Below are positions 12,505 through 23,512 of a DNA stretch of 64,000 bases, in pieces. The translations under genes and the position numbers were made by a program. Source of the DNA: Macrotrachela quadricornifera (taxonomy: Eukaryota > Rotifera > Eurotatoria > Philodinida > Philodinidae). Numbering within the stretch: position 1 is the first letter of the stretch; each line of letters begins with the position of its first letter. The stretch lies in contig JAJEKB010020935.1 in the NCBI GenBank assembly GCA_022393335.1, forward strand, positions 721,012 through 785,011, read 5' to 3'. Under the pieces are notes generated by a model, which was not told the DNA's origin, did not search any database, and saw nothing but the letters and a program-made list of their open reading frames with translations.

Positions 12505-13289
12505 GCAACAAATTGACTATTTTTACAAAAATACCAATATAAATAAGTTAACAAAAGTTTTTGTTTAACGACAGTGACGCATCTGCTTTAACTAAAAACT
12601 TGCTAACCGCTTTATCTTAATGTTATTACTGAATAATTCTTTTTTTCCGCATCTTGTTAAATTAAAAATATAACATGAAGAAAAGAGAGAAGAGACAAAT
12701 CAAAAGAATCAGTTACTTTCGCTGTTAATACTGTCGATCGAACTTCTTAAAAAAGAATCCTGTAAGATAGTCATAGTTTTTTTTCACACGCAAGAACGTT
12801 GCAACTAATAATATCGATTAATACTTCACTTAGTCGACTGAAATACATACGCACACTGAAGATCTTTCCAACAAAGTTATCTATGCGATATTTGAATATC
12901 TACAGTTTCATCATGTTTACTAAGCTTTTTTCAATCTAAATGGACGATTTTGCAATCTTCTTATTAATTCATCTCTTCCAATTAAAGTAAATCTTTCATT
13001 CATATCCCAATTAATGTTAGAACGATACCGTAGAGATATTATTTTACAAAATCAACATCGAATACCTTTCCTTTGTCTAGCAAATCCTTTCATATACAGT
13101 GAAACTTTTCTAAGCTTAACACTATATCAGGACCGACGAAAACTGTTCATAACAGCGAGTTAATCATTTATTTTGCAGGAGTTAAGAGCGAATAGTTTGA
13201 TCCTTCAATTCTGTTTTTGGGAATGACATATCCATCGGAATGCAAGCACAGACGCTGTTTTTCAGGAACGTAATGTGATCAAATAATCT
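12505..13289. other. No gene recognised
   Basis: AT-rich sequence without a supported coding region. It separates the LRR remnant from the helicase remnant. Confidence 0.4.
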
Positions 13290-13604
13290 TTGCCACGAGA
13301 CGATACTACCTTAAGTCGCTTGATAGAACTAGTCGAGCGCTTCAATCAGATGAACTTACGTGAATCACTATTACATGGTATCTACGACTATGGTTTCGAT
13401 CGTCCTGTAGATGTTCAACAACATACTCTTAAATCGTGTATTTCGGGTTTATTTTGTGCCATTTCTCTAATACTGAAATTTGTTCGATAAATATTCATTC
13501 TTCTTAAAGGTTACAATATGACTGCACAAGTACAATTAGGCACAAGTAAAACAATAATTTTCATCATTCCAATTCTACAACAACTCAACGTAAACTACAT
13601 GTAA
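13290..13604 (+). pseudogene. eIF4A-like DEAD-box helicase fragment
   Basis: The first segment (to about 13446) encodes a Q-motif region with ERFNQMNLRESLLHGIY and GFDRPVDVQQ, the typical eIF4A order (NL.ESLLRGIY.YGF..P..IQQ). After an apparent GT-AG intron (13447-13509), in phase, comes GYNMTAQVQLGTSKT and FIIPILQQL, matching the eIF4A Walker A region (AQAQSGTGKT). The Walker A glycine before Lys is replaced by Ser, and a stop follows at 13602. DEAD, SAT and motif VI regions were not found. It is a decayed partial copy; because the intron is kept, it arose from genomic DNA rather than by retroposition. Confidence 0.7.
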
Positions 13605-16600
13605 CGCTCACCAGAAGTGACTAGCCACTCCAGTCTGAATAAAGCCTCCACATTTTATGATTTTCAAAAGCAAGACTATTAATCTCAAACTCGAAAAATA
13701 TCAAACACTCGCTATTTCCTCATCAGAGACGACATTTTTTGACTTTTAGGGAGCATTAGTTAAGTGCTGCCTTGACTACAGTTGGGCTGCTTCTTACAAA
13801 AAATATTTCACATTAGTTGAAACTAGTGTCATAATTTAGCTGAGGCTCAGCCCCATCACTTATTAACGGTAATCCAGTTAAATTCCATAGTGAACCCCAC
13901 CACCGAGCAAAATTTAAGTAGTTGAGCCCCATCACTATCAAAATTTTGGATATACCACTAGTTGAAACTTCTACGCAAGAGGAGTTCATGTTAATCTTGT
14001 AAATGAATGACGAGTTGCTCGTCAGCGTTTCTTTAAGGCGTCACTCACGACTAAGAAGCACCGTCATGCTATCTTCTTTCCAGACTAATTGTCTAGTACT
14101 GTTACGATTGAACCAAATTTGTTCCCACTTCGTAAGAATCAGTAGATTTTTAGTAGAACCATTTCTAATCAAGAATCATAAAATGGAAATGAAAAAATAA
14201 AGGAACACATTATGCTAAAGAAAATATATATGACGATGGAGATTTATTTTTCCATTTTGTGTACGAAATCTTTCAAAGCTCATCTTTTCTTCCTAGGAGA
14301 GGCACATTTTTAGATTCCATAAAATATGCAAAACCATTATAAATTTTGCAAAACACCTTTGTTGTTTTCAATGCCAATCTCTCAAAGAAGCGTCGATGAA
14401 CGACTAGCCGCTCCTTTAATTATGTCTGCTTCAGCAACTGATAGTCTAATTTCGTTCACAACCTAAATCACGCGTAACTGCATACGAACAATTGTTACAT
14501 TTCGAATGAAAATCTTTAGACGAAAAATTCAAAAACTTAAGTTATTTTAGATACTCTTAATGGTTCAAGTACTTTCTACCGAATTGAATTGAATGTTGCT
14601 GTAGATTTAGTCTATCATTGTTTTTAAAACAATGTTTATTATTGAATTCACATCATTCACTGTCCATTATATCTATTGAATTGATCAGAAAAATGTAGAA
14701 GCATCTCAATTCATTAGTTTGATACTAGTTTGCAAAATATTTCATCAGCAATAGATCATCTATGTGCTAGTTAGTTTCCTGCTCATGGATTAGCTTGGAT
14801 ACCATCACAAACTAATGATTGGTACATAAACAAGAGGTATTCGCAAAGATTATGAAGCGATATATGAACACCTCTTCATTATAGATTTCATGTATTTATG
14901 AATGATTACCATGGTCAAATTTTCTAGACAAGTGCTTTTGTGTATGTCGGAATGCACGATGAGTTACTAAAATCCATTGTAGATTTATTCAATGAATTTA
15001 TAGAACAAACTAAACTAGCAGTTAAATAAATGATGAAAGAAAAAGAGATGCTAATAAATTAGGAAAAACCATATAGAAAATGATGAATCTATCAACCATC
15101 ATGAAACAAATAGCATATATAACGACGATTAAGGAAAAATAAATCTTCTATTCGAAATCCAAGGGTAACACATAGTGTTTGTATGACAATTAACTAATAT
15201 TGGGAAAGAATTCCAACTTTCCCGACATTCTTCATTTCAAATATGTCGTATCGCTATACTGAACTCCAAAAAAGACACAAAAGTTCCAACTTTAAGTCTG
15301 TTGAGAACTGCGCTAAAAGGTTATTCATACATCACTCTACCAAACTGGTGTTTAGCTTCTGGAAGAATATTCTTCGATTCGCAGAAAAATAATTCTCGTT
15401 AAAGATATTGAAGATCAGGCTTTGTTGCTAGTTATGCACTATAGCTTGAATTTCGTTATCTTTCTAAACAATCTGCATTGTATTAAAAATTTTGAATATC
15501 AAAATCTCAATGACATTTTGTCGAAATATCAGATAGATTTTCTACGGATCTTCTCTGAAACAATCCTTGTTGATCCTCGCAAATGAGCGATTAGTTGCTC
15601 TCAGTGTCACGCACAAGAACACAAAGGCAAAATACCGGATAAGCTGAGGACTGCACATTGAAAACAGTGTATGTAAGTATACATGTAAGAGTACAAACTT
15701 ATTCTATTTTATGTTATATGATCTTTCTTTCAGCCAAGGGAATAAGAAAAAATGTCTAGTAATTCTATTTCTATATCTTATCATCCCATCTATATAATAT
15801 TCCTTAAACAACCGACTATTCACTGTTGTTTACCAATACCCTAATATGCGATCGATTTGGTCACAATGATAAAAAACCTTTATTTCTCTAAACAAACGTG
15901 TAACATCTGATTGGCCAAATTTTCCACATGAAAATATCTCATTGGTCGAAAGTTTGACACCGAAAATTTCTAATTGACTGAGTTTGCAGGATGACTAGAT
16001 CTATCTACTCTGAATCATCTCTAATTATACTTAACTAGTCTTAGCCAGAGTTATTTTTGATTTCCGCTAAGTTACTTTAGCTTGACCTTTAACCGTTAGC
16101 ATACACACTCATAAAGTTATTTTCTTCCAGATGAATCTCTCTTTAATCAAGAAAAGAAAGCACCGTCCAAAATGTCATGATGCCAACCGTGCTCATCAAC
16201 ATACAGTAGTGAGCAATCGCATCATCAAAAAACCACAATCTCCTTTCCCTTCCTCCGTACCCATCGAGATGCCATCCCAGGAGAATGATTACAGCCGCCG
16301 TGAATAGCCGTTTTTCGCACGTTAGACATGCACCGTATTACGGTCGTTTACGACTTTGCTTATGTGACCTGGTCAGCGAAATATTATTGGTTAAAGATAG
16401 AGGATGAAAGAATCTCATTGTTCTACAGGCTCATATGAAAAATCTCTGAATGGCTAAAATGTCAGCCTCAAAAAATCTGATTCCTTCTAAGCCTCATATC
16501 AAAACTACTTAAAGCTAATCTTTTTTTTTGACATATCACCCATGAGAACCCAATACTGTATTCTTCACCTTTGACCCTTGACCAGATGAAAATCAAGCAG

Positions 16601-17078
16601 TCGCATTTATTTCATATCACTCTCCCTTCAGTCGAGAGGAAACCTATGACAACCTTAGTCGGTACCCCTATAGTATAGCACTCGAGGATTCATAGGTGCT
16701 CCCATATAACAATCGTTGAAGACCCATGGATACTCTCATATGATAGGCCTTGAGTACCTACAGGTTCGTATATAGATGGTTTAAAGGTGGCATTCTTCTG
16801 CCCTCAATATTCTTATGACCCTAACACAAATCTCGCCCGCAACAGACAAACAGTTTTTTTTTCATATGACCCTTACTACACTCGAGAGAATAAAATTCCA
16901 TAAATAAAACGCAACAGAAATCCTAAACAATCAATTGTAGCAAACATGTTTATACGTGCATATATTAAATAAGTAACTGATGTACAGTATCATATTATGT
17001 AAGCAACAAGATAATTTCTTCATAGATGCGTGTATGTCCTTTTTAATGTATTTCATTTTTTGAGCTGAAAAAAAAAAT
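13605..17078. other. Long stretch without a supported gene
   Basis: About 3.5 kb of moderately AT-rich sequence with only short frames. Further eroded helicase exons could be present, but I found no motif to support them. The block from about 16560 to 16860 contains short CCCATAT-type repeats without clear structure. Confidence 0.35.
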
Positions 17079-20000
17079 TCACAATTTCTTTTTTATACGT
17101 TCAAGGTTACGCTTCCATAATTGAAAACAAGGGTGATTCTTAGATAATGAATGTCGTCCAATATTAACAGCACGTTGATAAAACGACAATGCTTTTCTAT
17201 AGTCACCCATCTTATCATGAACTAATCCAATATTATTGTAAGAGGTACTAACATCTGGATGAGTCAATGGAAGAATTTTTTCACGGATTTCGAGTGCTTT
17301 TTCATGAGACAAAAGTGCTTTCGAATATTCGCCGAGATTATTATATACTAGACCGATATTATTACAAGATGTGGCCAAATGAAGATGATCGGGTCGAAGA
17401 GTCTTTTGGTAGATTTCAAACGCTTTCTCGTGAGATGAAAGCGCTTTCATGTATTCACCCATGTTGTCATAAAGCACACCAATATTATTATAAGTTGTTG
17501 CCAAATCAGGATGATACGAAGGAAGAGCCTTTTGAGAGATTTCAAGGTCTTTCTCATAATACAACAATGCTTTGGAATACTCACCCATGTTATCGTAGAC
17601 TAAGCCAATATTATTGTAACACGTAGCCAGACGAGAATCATTTGAAGGAAGAATTTTTGTATACATTTCAAGCGCTTTTTCATGGTATGAAAGAGCTTTT
17701 TTATAGTCACCTATATTGTCATATATCAAACCAATATTACTGTAAGAAATAGCCAAATCGGGATGGTTTGAGGGAAGAATTCTTTGTCGGATTTCACATG
17801 CCTCTTCATAATACGAAAGCGCATTCACATAATCGCCCATTCGAGAATATACTCCTCCTATGTTGTAGCATGATACCGCTAAACTAGGTAGATTTGAAGA
17901 GACCGTTTTTCGGCAAATTTGAAGTGCCTCTTCATGATATGAAAGTGCTTTTAAATAGTCACTCATCGTGGAATATATACATCCGATATTGTTCAAAGAA
18001 GTAACTAAATTAGTGTGATTTGGAGAAAGAAGTTTTCGAAGAATTTCAAGTGCTTTTTCAAAATATGAATGTGCTTTTGAATATTCCCCCATACTATAGT
18101 ACACTTCTCCGATATTGTTAAATGTCACTACAAAATCAGGATGATCTGGAGGAAGAGTATTCTGTTGAATTTCAAGTGCTTTCTCATGAAATGAAAGTGC
18201 TTTTTGTTTTTCTCCCATCTTCTTGTGCATCACGCCTATGCTGTTGTATGTCTCAATCAAATCAGGATGGTTTGTAGAAAAAGCTTTTTCGTTGATTTTT
18301 AGTGCTTTTTGATGCAACAAAAGTGCTTTTGTATATTCTCCCATCTTGCCGTATACCGCTCCGATATTTTCAAACGACATAGCCAGATCAGGATGATCTG
18401 GCGAAAAAGTGTTTTGTCGAATTTCCAGTGCTTTTTCATGAAATGAAAGTGCTTTTGTATATTCACCCACGTTGCCATATTCGAATCCAATATTATTAAA
18501 TGATATAGCTAAATCAGGATGATTCGATGGTAAAATATTTTGTTGAATTCGAAGCACTTTTTCATAATACGAAAGTGCTTTTGTGTATTCGCCCATCTTG
18601 TCATATGTCATTCCAAGTTGGTTAAATGACGTTGTCAAATTAGGATGATTTGATGGAAGAACAGATTGTTGAATTTGAAGTATTTTCTCAAAATCCGAAA
18701 GTGCTTTAGTATAATCACCCATCTGGTACCATATAGTTCCAATACTACTGTAGGACATCAGCAAATCAGGATGATTTAATGAAAGAGTAGCTTCTCGTAT
18801 TTGAACTGTTTTCTCAAAATAAGAAAGTGCTTTGGTATATTGGCCCATCTGATGATATATCATTCCAATGTTGTTAAATGATATAGCTAAATCAGGATGA
18901 TTTGGAGGAAGAACATTTTGTTGAATTTCTAGTGCTTTTTCAAGAGACAAAAGTGCTTTTGAATATTCTCCCATCCTTTGGTGTGCTTCTCCAATGTTGT
19001 TAAACGACATAGCTAAATTAGGATGATTTGGTGGAAGTGCAGCTTGTCGCATTTGAAGCGTATTTTCAAAATATGAAAGTGCTTTCGTGTATTCGCCCAT
19101 CTGACCGTATATCATTCCAATGTTAGTTAACAACGTAGCTAAATTAGGATGATTAGGTGGAAGCACATCTTTTTGTATTTGAAGCGTTTTCTCAAAATAC
19201 GAAAGTGCTTTTTGATTCTCTCCTATTTTGTTATATATCTGTCCGATACTGTTATATGATACAGCCAAATCAGGATGGTTCGACGGAAGAATGTCTCGTT
19301 GAATTTCTAATGCTTTTTCAAGAAATGAACGTGCTTTGAGAAGATCACCCATTAGGAAATACACTTGTCCAATGCCACAATAGGAAAGTGCGATATCTCG
19401 ATCATTTACAGAAAATAGATTACGTGCAGTTTCAAGTGATTTTTCATAAAATTTCATAGCTTCCGTATATTGTCCTTGATTTTGCTTCACTATCCCGAGT
19501 ATACGGTAAAGATGTACTGTTTCAATATCATTAGTAGTTTGATCAAGCAATATATTGTATAATTCTTCAGCTTTATCATCACGACGAATATCGATGAGTA
19601 ATAGCGCAAGTCGATCCCATCCTGTTTTAATGTAAGAAATGTCTTGCCGCATATATTCGGTTAAAGCATGAAGCTTTGGATCATTATCACTAGTTAATGT
19701 TAAAACTACCTGCCATACGTCGTTATTACTATCAATTGATTGAATTTGTTCGATACGAAATATGGAATTCATTGAAAAGAGAATTTCTTCTTCTGCCTCA
19801 TAATAACTATCATCACAAACGTTGGCAAAAGGAGTTGAAGGCACTGAGCAATCAATAGTCATCACAAATAAGACTCTCACAAGGCCGGAAGTTGCCATAG
19901 GTGTACTAACAAATTCAAGAGATACTTCACGATTCTTACTAGTTGATAAAAAATTATTAAATGATAATAAACCATCTTTGATTTTTACGAGTTTGTCAAA

Positions 20001-20930
20001 ATCTGTCTGAGATAAGCATTGACCACGATATAGGATAAACGGGGCGATATGAGCATGTTTCAAATACTGTTCCGAATGTAGCTGAGTGATATGCTTGTGA
20101 AGATCACTTAGAAAGAAGCCGAGTGTAATAATGAGATCGACTTCCATTGTACGTAATGCTCGATTGAGCATGGAATAAAGAAAACAATCGTAGGTATACC
20201 ACCAGATAGGGGAATGTTGTCTATATTCTTTTTCGAATTTATCAATATTTTCTAGTTCTTTGGTATTACCGATGAATTGATCGCGACAATAAATAATAAA
20301 TTCTATTCTATGTTTGTCTTCGAAATCTATTGTCAATAAGATTTCCTTTAATATGCTAGTATACATGAAGGATGGATCAAGATTGTCTAAATTTGTATGT
20401 TTTATATCATCGTTTGTGGAAACGAAGCTCATCGAAATTGTATTTTGATCACATTCTTGGGCAGCTATTTTGAGTGCCTTGCCAATTGAGATAACATCTG
20501 TAAAAATATTTTCCACTTTAGGCCATTGTTTAGTCCATTGTTCATATTGTTCTTTTAGTTCACAAAAAATGTAAATCATACTAATTTGTACCATATCATG
20601 TATAATAGGCACTATTGTTTGACCGAATGTTTCAGAAGTGATCATGAAGATTTTTTCTTCTTTAATATTATTAATGAAATCAACACATTGGTCAATATTG
20701 GTAAATGTATTCACTGTATTTACAACTTGACGTAATTTCGTAATGATATTCTGACAATCGCTGTTATTAACTTCATCAATTTTCTCATCTAGCCAGACGA
20801 GAAGAAAATTCTGTACTATTCGGCGATTAAATGATTGAGAGGTTCTTTTGTTATTATATTCAGATGATAGTTGTGTAGGCGCACACTGTGAAGAGCTGAA
20901 CATCTGTTCATTCTTGTCTGTTTCGATCAT
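17079..20930 (-). CDS. ADP-ribosyltransferase domain fused to about 19 kinesin-light-chain-type TPRs
   Basis: A single uninterrupted frame of 1283 aa from ATG at 20930. Residues about 1-280 are a helical N-terminal region I cannot assign. Residues about 285-400 fit the arginine-specific mono-ADP-ribosyltransferase fold: Arg302 in FILYRGQ, the STS motif at 329-331 (NNFLSTSKN), and the acidic EAEEE at 378-382 holding the catalytic ExE. All three R-S-E elements are present, so NAD-dependent transferase activity is plausible. From about 470 to 1270 there are about 19 TPRs of 42 residues, each close to the kinesin-light-chain form (G-Y-KAL-YEKAL-I-LP-NHPDLA-SYNNIG), giving a 126-bp period in the DNA. 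The array probably binds protein partners. There is no signal peptide or membrane segment, so it is probably cytosolic. Such fusions are numerous in bdelloid rotifers as I know them; the substrate is unknown. Confidence 0.9.
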   Translation of the reverse strand: MIETDKNEQMFSSSQCAPTQLSSEYNNKRTSQSFNRRIVQNFLLVWLDEKIDEVNNSDCQNIITKLRQVVNTVNTFTNIDQCVDFINNIKEEKIFMITSETFGQTIVPIIHDMVQISMIYIFCELKEQYEQWTKQWPKVENIFTDVISIGKALKIAAQECDQNTISMSFVSTNDDIKHTNLDNLDPSFMYTSILKEILLTIDFEDKHRIEFIIYCRDQFIGNTKELENIDKFEKEYRQHSPIWWYTYDCFLYSMLNRALRTMEVDLIITLGFFLSDLHKHITQLHSEQYLKHAHIAPFILYRGQCLSQTDFDKLVKIKDGLLSFNNFLSTSKNREVSLEFVSTPMATSGLVRVLFVMTIDCSVPSTPFANVCDDSYYEAEEEILFSMNSIFRIEQIQSIDSNNDVWQVVLTLTSDNDPKLHALTEYMRQDISYIKTGWDRLALLLIDIRRDDKAEELYNILLDQTTNDIETVHLYRILGIVKQNQGQYTEAMKFYEKSLETARNLFSVNDRDIALSYCGIGQVYFLMGDLLKARSFLEKALEIQRDILPSNHPDLAVSYNSIGQIYNKIGENQKALSYFEKTLQIQKDVLPPNHPNLATLLTNIGMIYGQMGEYTKALSYFENTLQMRQAALPPNHPNLAMSFNNIGEAHQRMGEYSKALLSLEKALEIQQNVLPPNHPDLAISFNNIGMIYHQMGQYTKALSYFEKTVQIREATLSLNHPDLLMSYSSIGTIWYQMGDYTKALSDFEKILQIQQSVLPSNHPNLTTSFNQLGMTYDKMGEYTKALSYYEKVLRIQQNILPSNHPDLAISFNNIGFEYGNVGEYTKALSFHEKALEIRQNTFSPDHPDLAMSFENIGAVYGKMGEYTKALLLHQKALKINEKAFSTNHPDLIETYNSIGVMHKKMGEKQKALSFHEKALEIQQNTLPPDHPDFVVTFNNIGEVYYSMGEYSKAHSYFEKALEILRKLLSPNHTNLVTSLNNIGCIYSTMSDYLKALSYHEEALQICRKTVSSNLPSLAVSCYNIGGVYSRMGDYVNALSYYEEACEIRQRILPSNHPDLAISYSNIGLIYDNIGDYKKALSYHEKALEMYTKILPSNDSRLATCYNNIGLVYDNMGEYSKALLYYEKDLEISQKALPSYHPDLATTYNNIGVLYDNMGEYMKALSSHEKAFEIYQKTLRPDHLHLATSCNNIGLVYNNLGEYSKALLSHEKALEIREKILPLTHPDVSTSYNNIGLVHDKMGDYRKALSFYQRAVNIGRHSLSKNHPCFQLWKRNLERIKKKL

Positions 20931-22385
20931 AGTAGTAGATACTATTTATTGGTATATCTTCAGAATGTTTATTGGATGTCTCAATTGAATATGCTTTTAG
21001 TTTGAAATACAAGAAAAATATATGCTAATAAAATACGTTACTTATTTTGCAATAAATGAGTCATTTTCATATGTAATAAAAATCGATACTATACAAACGA
21101 CATGAGTGAAATTACCTTGTATCAACAAGTGTCTCTGTATTTGCTTCGATTTTTTGTATATTTACGGTTATGCTTTGTTAATTAAGCAATTTTATTCAAT
21201 CAATTTACATAAAATAATATATGCATACATTCACGATAAAATATAACACACGCACATGTTTGTCTCTTTTCTTCTGTTATTGATAGTGAGAGATAGGAGC
21301 ACACCTATCATTTGCTCGATTTTTCTTCATATTCGATCGATTAAGAAGTAAAGAGAAAAAAAAATATTTTTTCATTATTTGTGCAAGATATTTTTATTAA
21401 GAATATATAATATTAATCTAAAAAGTAGGCATAGTCATACGTATAGATGGCAAGTCCTATAGACTCATTAGATTTGAGTCCTATTTGAATATCTGTAATA
21501 TATACAAATATCTACTTCCAACAGGTTTGAAAATGGATTCGAATGATGAAAAAAAATATTTGTCTCCAAGCAACAATTATTTGAAAATGTAGTAATTTAC
21601 AAGATTTTTAATGTTATTCTTCTCATGTGAAAAAAAGTTTACAAATTTTAATTTTAACCGATCAACACTTATTAAGTGATTAAGGAAAATCAGTTAGAAT
21701 ATCCAATTTTTTGAAAAATAAATCAAGTTGAGTTACTATCATAGGAAGATGCACGGAACTCTCTTCTGTTAGATAGCTTTTCGCTAGACGACTGGCTTTT
21801 GACAGACTTATAAAAGCCTTGGTTATTATTACCATTTTTTTTTCGTATAAGACTGCTTTTATATTTGGATAAACAGTGAGTAAAGTATTTTTATGCCAAT
21901 TATTAGAGGTATTTTAACACTCAAAACAGGAATTCTATGTTTATAAGTTTTCTCGAACGCTAGCTATTGTAAAAATCTTATTTTCGTGTCTTACTGGATA
22001 TTAAAGGAAACTACTGCAAAATCTTTATTTTAAAATTTGTCTTTAAGACTTTCTTAGCATTTTTCTCAAAACATGATTTCTAAATAAAGAAATTAAAATA
22101 TTTTTGACTCAGTTCAACTTATATAACAATATTCTTTTCGTTTTAATGGTTTGAATAAGAGTAAACTTTTGCTATCATTAGTTCGCTGATTTTTATGCTA
22201 ATTTTAAGTATTGTCACTTAGAACGCTCATAAGAGATAATCAATATATCATACCAAAATTATTCATTTTCAAAAAATTTCCGTCCAAATGGACGAGTTTA
22301 TTTATAACAATAGAAAAATGAAGATGAATTTCAAATTCAGTTTTATTACTACTTACAAAGATTTCTATATCATTGAATGACATAT
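20931..22385. other. Intergenic, upstream of the ART-TPR gene
   Basis: No coding region supported. The first few hundred bases presumably hold the promoter of the leftward ART-TPR gene; no clear TATA or initiator decides it. Confidence 0.35.
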
Positions 22386-23030
22386 CTATAGAGTATTCTA
22401 GAAAAACCTTACTAAAAAAAATTGATTACTTTCGTTTCAGCGCGAGTAGATGAACCGATTTTTTGATGAATAATGAAAGTTTATTCAGAGTGTTTTTCTT
22501 CTTTGAATAATGTAAACAGATACATCTATTAAGTACTATTGTTAACTTTAGTAAAAAAATTCTATCTGTTAGCAAATAAGAAAAATAGATGTAATACCAT
22601 TCCACGTATAAGTTTTGGCCGTCATATAAGACGATGGCAAGAAAAAAATCAAAACAAGGTTTATGAATAATACAACATTAATGGGAATAAAACAAATATA
22701 AAGAACTAGTTAGTTTAGAAGTCAAGAACTACAGTATTTCGAATTTTAGGTATGATACATTGATTTTTGTTTACCATCGTCTTATGTGAGAACTAAAATT
22801 TATATATGGAATGTTTTACATATATTTTTGGTGTTTACCAACAAGTAGAACTTTTTTTTATTGATGTTAACAATAACACTTGATAGAAGCATTTATTTAT
22901 ATTATTCAAATAAAAACACAAAATTTTGAATAAAACTCTACTATTAATCAACAAATCGGTCCATTTGTTTGAGTCTAACAACAGAGATATTCAACTTTTT
23001 TTGGTAGATGATTTTTAGAATACTCTATAG
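22386..23030. mobile_element. Palindromic MITE, about 645 bp
   Basis: Begins CTATAGAGTATTCTAGAAAA and ends with the inverted form TTTTTAGAATACTCTATAG. The arms match through most of their length, for example CATCGTCTTATGTGAGAACT near 22770 against its complement near 22620. No open frame is present. The target duplication is not clear. Confidence 0.72.
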
Positions 23031-23512
23031 AACTACAGTATGTGAGGTTCTCGTTTTGTGAATGTAACCGATGGCTTCAACCTCCGTTATTGATGTTGGC
23101 TGAAATGTAATATATAGGGTCTTAGCCTGCTAATCTTGAGAAATACTCACAATAAAAATGCCTATCGTATATTGATAATATAGTATAATATAAGATAAGA
23201 TGGTGATTTTCACAAAATATTTTATTGATGAAAATCAATAAAAATCACAAATAATAACGACGATGAAAATGAAAAAACAAAAAGACAAAAGACAAGAGAG
23301 AGATCACGAGTATATACATATGTACATATATATATTAAAGAAGAAATACAAAAATATAATAGAAAAAAAATGAAATGACGCAACAAAAAGGTCATCAAGG
23401 TCTGATGATGATAAATACAACAATACATATACCACAGAAAAGAAAGAAAAGATATATATGTATATAATCACTCGACCACACATAGAACAAAAAAATATAT
23501 ATAGATATATAT

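Noticed and set aside
14766..15030. Further eIF4A helicase exons downstream of the fragment
   Set aside because: Short frames there show none of the DEAD, SAT or HRIGR motifs.
17267..17626. Plus-strand open frame of 119 codons
   Set aside because: It is the antisense shadow of the TPR repeats in the ART-TPR gene.
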